64,000 nt of DNA from Siphonodentalium dalli (taxonomy: Eukaryota > Mollusca > Scaphopoda > Gadilida > Siphonodentaliidae): assembly GCA_032622095.1 (NCBI GenBank), contig CP136069.1, positions 187,041,122-187,105,121 of the forward strand. Direction: 5' to 3'. A program made the translations under genes and the position numbers. This document shows positions 58,015 to 64,000 of the stretch, one piece after another. The first letter of the stretch is position 1. Every line of letters starts with the position of its first letter. The notes below the pieces were generated by a model. It ran no database searches. It was given only the letters and a program-made list of their open reading frames with translations, and had not been told where the DNA came from.

Positions 58015-61000
58015 ATGACGATTATGTGTTACTTTGGTGGCGTGCTTAACTGTGAGGATTCCAGTCGCAAAGATCCATTAATAAATATCAGAATTGGCCC
58101 ACAGCGCATAGAAAATATAAGATGCAGCAAGATCTACAATGATGATCTTCACATAAATCTTCGGCAGCGCTATGCTTGTGAACAAGCCAAAAATATAACT
58201 TGCCACAGATCTGACATTGCTTAAATAAATATGTACACACAAAAGAGGTCAAAGTGGCTCTCGGTAGACAAAATGTTGGCACCGAGGTGGACGCTCCGCC
58301 AGAGAAAAGGTATAAGCGGTCACAGAACGTTGCCTTCAATTTCAGACAGAACTGCCTTTTTTGTGGTGACCTGTGCACTGTGAATACTGACCCGAAAAAC
58401 CCATCAATATTGAGGCCAGCATATATATGTCGCCAAATCGACCTCTCTAAGTCAGTCTTATCGTTTAAAGATCAGATCTTATCAGTTTGCTATCGCAGAC
58501 AAGACAAATGGTCAGATGAAGTTAGGGTATGTGGTGCTGTAGGTGATCTACATGCCGCAGATGCCCGCTACCACTCCATGGCTGCCGTTCCATGTTTATG
58601 TCTCCTAGAAACATTGAGACCGCATCGAAACAAGAGAAACCTATTACGTCTGCGGATTGTGGTCCGCATTCCGAAGACATGGAACATGTTATCAAATTTA
58701 TGACAAACGACCAGTCTCTCACATGGAGTTCTGTACATTTGTATAGCATGTATGTAGAATTTGGTGGAACAAGTCCTTCTCGTTACTCTTTTGTTAAGGA
58801 GATCGTCGAGTACTTTGGCGATGAACTTCTTGTTCTCTCTTCCCCCGGAATAGCTACGATACTATCATATAGGAGTAGGGCGAACAGTGTACTTCGAATT
58901 GTCAAAGACACCGATGGTGGGGATATACAGTCAGCAATAAGAACTATGAAAAAGGTTGTTTGTAAGGAAGTCCAAGAATTTGATCATAACAAAAACATAT
59001 ATGACATTGACATAGATTTGGAAAAGACTTCTAACTCTGTAAGTGGAAGCATTCTATAATTTCTTGGAAGTTTATCGCCAAAATTGAATCACACACTCCC
59101 AGCACTTCTCATAAGCAATATTATAACGTCGGCAATACGAAATATACCGACTCCCCTCCAAGTGGGCTTGGCTGTTGCTCTTCGAGATTCAAAAGAACTG
59201 ATAAACACGATGCAGGACTTTGGCGTGACATGTACCTATGACGAGTTGCTCAGATTCAACAAATCTGCAGCGATAATGGCATCTGAAAATACTGATCTCA
59301 CCTCAATATCCGATTCAAAAGACGGGCTGATTCAAGTAATAGCTGGTAATTTTGATGCGGACATCTCGTCACAAAATGGCAAGCTAAGCAGATGGAACTT
59401 CCTCTGATGTTGCCCATCAAACTATACCACGGATTAAAAAGGGGGAAATGGCAAATCCGATCGAATATGATTTGGATGTCGTTAGTTTTGATGGTCCACA
59501 TAAACCAGAAATGCCAGATATAAGAAGGGGCACGTGTCATCTCTCAAAATGCTCCGTCGGATGGTAATGTTTGAACGTAGGGCAATTGAAACTGACTTCG
59601 CATTTTTGAAGGATGTTGTGGTTTCAGACAATTGTCCTGAGTTTAACGGATACAACACGAGACTCTGCCGAGCATCTGGAGAATCAGCTCAACCTAACAC
59701 AAAAGCTGTGTATCTCCCATTAATTGACATGCCCCCAGCAGACCCGGAGACTATTATAACTGCAATGACGAAGGCACAACAGTTGACAGGAAAAGCGGGA
59801 CAACCATACACTTTATTTACGGCAGACCAACAACTATATAAAATAGTGGTTCAAGTGCTGTGGACTTATCCTAACTCTTTCCCTTTCTTGGTACTTCGAT
59901 TGGGTGGCATGCATTTATTGATGAGTTTTCTTGGTTCGGTTGGAACACTGATGGTAAATACCGGACTGTCTGAGATATTAGAATCAGTCTTTGGTGATGT
60001 CGCAAAGATGCTTGTTGGGAAGAAATTTCCAATGCATATGAGGGCTATGCGTTTATTGGCAGAAGAGTTGATGCGGAAACTGATCGAGAACAACGACTTC
60101 AAGTGTACAGAAGATCTGACTGACATGTTGGATGAACTTTCAGAACAGAGTCGCACAACCAAGATGTGGGTTGATGCTTTCCTGAAAACCCGTGTTCAAC
60201 ATGATGCTTTATGTTCGACCCGAAAGGGAAGGTGACTGGCCTCTGCATCTTGTGGCAGTAAATAAAATGTTGCCTTACTTTTTCGCATCTGGACATAGAA
60301 ATTATGCGCGGTATGGTGTGTATTGTCTAAAGCAGATGGAATCATTGCCGTCGAATATTCTGGCCCATTGCATGAAGGGAGAGCATGTGATGAGTGCCAT
60401 GTATATAGAGACAACTTTCATGAGATATGGACATGGCAAATCAGGTATCTTTGGCATAACGTTAAAACCTGAAACTCTGAAGACATGGGCACTTAGCCTG
60501 CATGCTTGTGGATACCTGTGTGACGGTATATCTAATTTAAGAGATAGTCAAACCGGAGGTACACCTCTGTGTAACCATACAGAGGAAGGCAAGTCCAGAG
60601 TAAGTCGCGATAAAATGGACAGGGAAGGATTACGAATCAAGCTGCAAAACTGCATTGACCCAATGAACCCAGTCGATCATCCGGAAGCAATTATCAACAT
60701 TGCAACAGGTCGGATTGGCTCTATATTTGTAAATGTTGACAAAGTGTTATTGCTCGGAAATGAGAATATGTCAACATTTGAACAAAAGCTACCTGGTGGC
60801 TTCTATCATACCATATCTATGCATGTGCAGACTATGGCCATCACGAAGAAAGTGATACAAGTTGGGGATACAAAGGTATATGACACTAACTTAATATATT
60901 ATAGGGTGATTGGGCTTCAATCCAGCACGAGGTCAGCGAACGTGGTGTCTCATGAGTTATCCCCGTTACCAACAGCATTATTCAATGACGCAGGAGATAT

Positions 61001-62242
61001 GCGTATTCCGAAGTCAAAATTTGTATTGAAAAACAAGACTATGGTAGCATCAACTACACGCCGGGTTGAATCAGCAGGTACATCGTGCACTGTGATCGAC
61101 GGATGTGCTCTGTTATGGATTCCCCATTGACCAACATCCAGCAAGACACGACAAGCTATTGTGATGGACTTTGTCGATAAATTTAAAGCAGATGTTTGTT
61201 GTCGGGAGTTTAACCTATCTCCTGCTTCATTGTTACCATCACAAAAACTTACTTTGACGATAATTCCGAACAAGGCAGAACTAATAAATATTATTTGCGA
61301 ACAGCTTGTTAATGACACCGCCTTTTCCCAACAAAATACATCTAAACATAAGTTGGTAATAACACAAGACTCGAATACAGATACGTAATGGTAGGGTGGT
61401 GAACAGACCTGACATGACGACAACACACGAAGATGCTGATAACATCATCGTCCAACAGGCTATTATGGTTGCATCCAAAGAAAGGAAGCGCGTTGTTGTT
61501 CTTGGTGATGACACCGATGTGTATGTTATGCTGTTGCATTTTTATATTGCTTGTGGTTTGAACATGCCCATGACAATGGAGTCCCCTGTGCACGGGTGGA
61601 CGTGTGTGGACATAAAGACAACTGTGGACAAATACCGGAATATCATACCTAATATATTATCCGCACATGCTCTTTCTGTGTGTGATACAGTGGCTGGTTG
61701 ATTTGACAGGTGAAGGTCGAGTTTTGAAAGTACTGCAAAATGGTTCTACCTTGAATAATATGGGCGACGAATCGGCCATTTGGGCAGATGTTTTGGCAGA
61801 AGCAACACAATTTATAGCCTTGTGTTATGGGTCATCTGTGTCCTCATCGATGACCGATGCCCGCATTAATATGTGGATTACAAAGACAGGGAAGTCTGGC
61901 GCAACTAGTGCACCGAAGCTGTGTACTCTACCACCAACAACCGAATCATTTGAGCTAAATGTCAAAAGGGCCCATTTGCAGACTTGTACCTGGAGAAATG
62001 CTCTCAATCCAAATCCACCACAATTAGTTCCAACATACTATGGGTCGATAGAGACGAACAAATGAAATCTTTGCAACCGGTAACCGTCCCGGCAAATGTG
62101 ACACTGGCACCCGACGAGATCTTAAAACTAATCAGATGTTCGTCTTCCACTCGCACGCCTTGCAAATCTTCGAGGTGCAGCTGTTGTGGGTCTAGGTTAG
62201 CATGTACTGTTTTCTGCTCCTGTAAGGCAACTGTTGCATGAT
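58015..62242 (+). pseudogene. Frame-broken member of a large zinc-cluster / PIN-like / CXC-domain family
   Basis: One protein of about 1,380 residues can be followed without introns through about ten breaks. Segment 58015-58224 gives the N-terminus (IGPQRIENIRCSKIYNDD ... ITCHRS). Then NCLFCGDLC and VGDLHAADARYH, followed one frame over by CRSMFMS, form a C-x2-C...H-x3-C zinc-type module. 58592-59407 continues through an in-frame TAA (59057) to PLQVGLAVALRD, FGVTCTYDELLRFNKSAA and NFDADISSQNGK. 59534-60235 and 60192-61130 carry the central part; an in-frame TGA is at 61128. TTTHEDADNIIVQQA and VVVLGDDTDVYVMLLHF (61420-61550), then SAHALSVCDTV, resemble PIN/XPG-type nuclease motifs. The end, TPCKSSRCSCCGSRLACTVF plus CSC (62155-62225), is a CXC (tesmin-type) cysteine cluster. 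The family is multi-copy and patchy in aquatic animals (recalled, not searched). Function unknown. Confidence 0.75.
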
Positions 62243-63690
62243 GTAATGAACAGACGCGAAATTAGCTGAAACGTTTGACCAAAATTCAGATGTTGATGAA
62301 TGAGTTATCGATCAGATGACAGTCCGGTAAACAAAAATAACGAAACAAACTGAAAACGAAGAATGTCACATAACTTTCGATGTGTATATTTAAACATTTA
62401 CGAGTCTGTCTGTTGTCAAACCCATTTGTAATATTTTACTGATATATTTTCAACTGGAAAATCATTTTGTCCGAATCTTATTTAGATGAACGACATACAA
62501 AAGTCCATCTGTGATCTGAATCATCTTAAAAGTGTTCCAAAAACTTTTTTCGGAGCTATTGGGCGCTATTGTGTCGAAAATTGCTTGTTTTGAAGAAGGC
62601 GACCATTTTCGATTTTGAGGAATATTTTAAGTTATACAAATATGTTTGAAGTTCAGTATGATTAATTACACTCAACAGACAATAGACACTATTGACTACA
62701 TGAATCAACTGAAAAGAAATCAATTTTCCTAAAACAAATGACGGGTTTTTGACAATTTTGGCATATTTAGCAAATATTTCGAGTATCAAATTACCGAAAT
62801 CCTTATGTTTTCTTGATATCTATTCATTATCGACTCAAACTGGTGCGTTACATCGCATCAACATAGTTCCCTTACTCCTTTTTCACAATTTATGGAAGCT
62901 ATATCGAAAAACATCTTTTTTTCGTGGCGGCCATCTTGGATTTGTGGCAATATTTAAAATTGCTCAAGGGTGTCAGATCTCCACTCGTAAAATTATTGAT
63001 AAATATACCATAGACTACAAGAATCTATGTACTATATACGCCAAAGGCAGGTTCCGTGCCCTGGCTCGCATATTTAAGAGAATGCATTGGCACAGTGTTT
63101 TCGTAAAATTTCAAGAAGCTCCAGTCATGAAACGGTTAATCAATGTAATAATATATATGAATGTCCATAGCTGATAAGAAAATATAGATTCATCTAATTC
63201 CATTTTCAACTTATTTTTTTATACTCAATACTCATTGATGAGTAGTTAGTACTTAGAAAATGTTCAGATAATAAGTTCAACAAACGTGTTGAATGTATTG
63301 TTTGGAACGTTTTGGAATTTGACAGCTCTTAAGATTGCTTCCAAAATGGCCATCGGATCATATCCGATTTATAGCTGGACTGGGATACACTGATAGCTGG
63401 CGAAATATGTCACGCACTACGCCGCTATCATCATCACGATGTTGTTTCATGTATCGAATTAAATTAATTAAGATACACAAGCCAATTCCAATTTCCAATT
63501 GGCAATCAATGATAATATATAATTCATATCTAGTTGGTTGGACGTACTAGAGGTACAAAGTTATTTAAATATACTATCGCATATTCCACTTAATCAATGG
63601 TTATTCAAATAACATATGCAATGCAATAATATATATGAATGCCCGTAATAGAAAAAGCAACTATTGATTTGTTAAATGCCACACGCATTT
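62243..63690. other. No gene; scattered repeat motif
   Basis: GGCGGCCATCTTGGATTTG at 62926-62944 and a related TTTCGATTTTGAGG at 62610 belong to the degenerate repeat family seen at 48.8-49.9 kb. The plus-strand frame 62749-63174 (141 codons) spans this repeat and has no recognised domain. Confidence 0.45.
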
Positions 63691-63900
63691 GCTGTTCAAC
63701 GTGAGTAGGGATTGTTTGTGAGCTGCAGTAAACGGGTGCGGTTAGGTCATGATCCACTTTGGTCCTGCGATGCCTCGAGGCCGGTTGTTGAGTTATCACG
63801 ACTCACGCAGTCGTCTATTCGTGCCTCTCCGTTGTCTTGTATCCAATCTGAACCTTCAAATTATCAATTCTGATATAATGTGCAAAGCCATTACAGGTGA
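63690..63900 (+). repeat. Dispersed repeat, copy B
   Basis: GTGAGCTGCAGTAAACG, TCCACTTTGGTCCTGCGATG, TGAGTTATCACGACTCA and GTGCCTCTCCGTTGTC match the blocks at 24885-25475 in order and orientation, without the 350-base insert of copy A. Confidence 0.65.
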
Positions 63901-64000
63901 TCTTTTGCATTTTGAGCACCTGATCAAATTTATATCCTGACATAAATACCTCGTGTGTATGTCTATATTTGAGCATGACAATCGCCCATGAAGCGACTAT

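Overview
The window is eukaryotic, AT-rich, intron-bearing animal DNA. Spliced EGF-type exons, several non-LTR (LINE) remnants, a DIRS-type tyrosine-recombinase retrotransposon, a tRNA-derived SINE, Helitron-like ends, many MITEs and a dozen minisatellites fit a marine invertebrate, most likely a lophotrochozoan such as a mollusc. That placement is inferred from composition and repeat content, not from a diagnostic gene. No bacterial operon, CRISPR array, rRNA or true tRNA gene was seen.

Layout. 0-12 kb: the only convincing host gene, a minus-strand secreted protein made of EGF-like cysteine modules. Four exons (11219-11435, 7651-7842, 4783-4968, 4059-4196) have clean splice sites and one common reading phase. 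Its introns hold a 28-bp satellite, a long palindrome, a TIR transposon with a second MITE nested inside, and an array of about 16 short units that each look like the gene's own exon-end/splice-donor junction. 11.5 kb: a long hairpin whose centre resembles a hammerhead ribozyme core. 13.4-15.1 kb: a nest of inverted repeats and a 42-bp satellite. 15.4-17.3 kb: a decayed LINE. 19-24.5 kb: three members of a GGTTACA-ended MITE family around a decayed DIRS element. 24.9-29.6 kb: dispersed, inverted and direct duplications, a 68-bp satellite framed by a direct repeat, and hairpins. 30-31.4 kb: a 24-bp satellite. 32-41.7 kb: four LINE fragments in both orientations, Helitron-like termini and a near-perfect palindrome. 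46.6-51.3 kb: an inverted duplication capped by a SINE, a degenerate array of about 170-bp units each carrying a GCCGCCATCTTG-type motif, a long-TIR MITE and a LINE tail. 53-57.5 kb: a fourth MITE copy and four minisatellites or microsatellites. 58.0-62.2 kb: an intronless, frame-broken copy of a large multi-copy family with an N-terminal zinc-cluster module, a PIN/XPG-like nuclease module and a C-terminal CXC (tesmin-type) cluster.

Apart from the EGF gene, almost everything recognisable is mobile or repetitive, and every transposon reading frame seen is broken. Most of the open reading frames above about 100 codons in the satellites exist only because the repeat unit length is a multiple of three.
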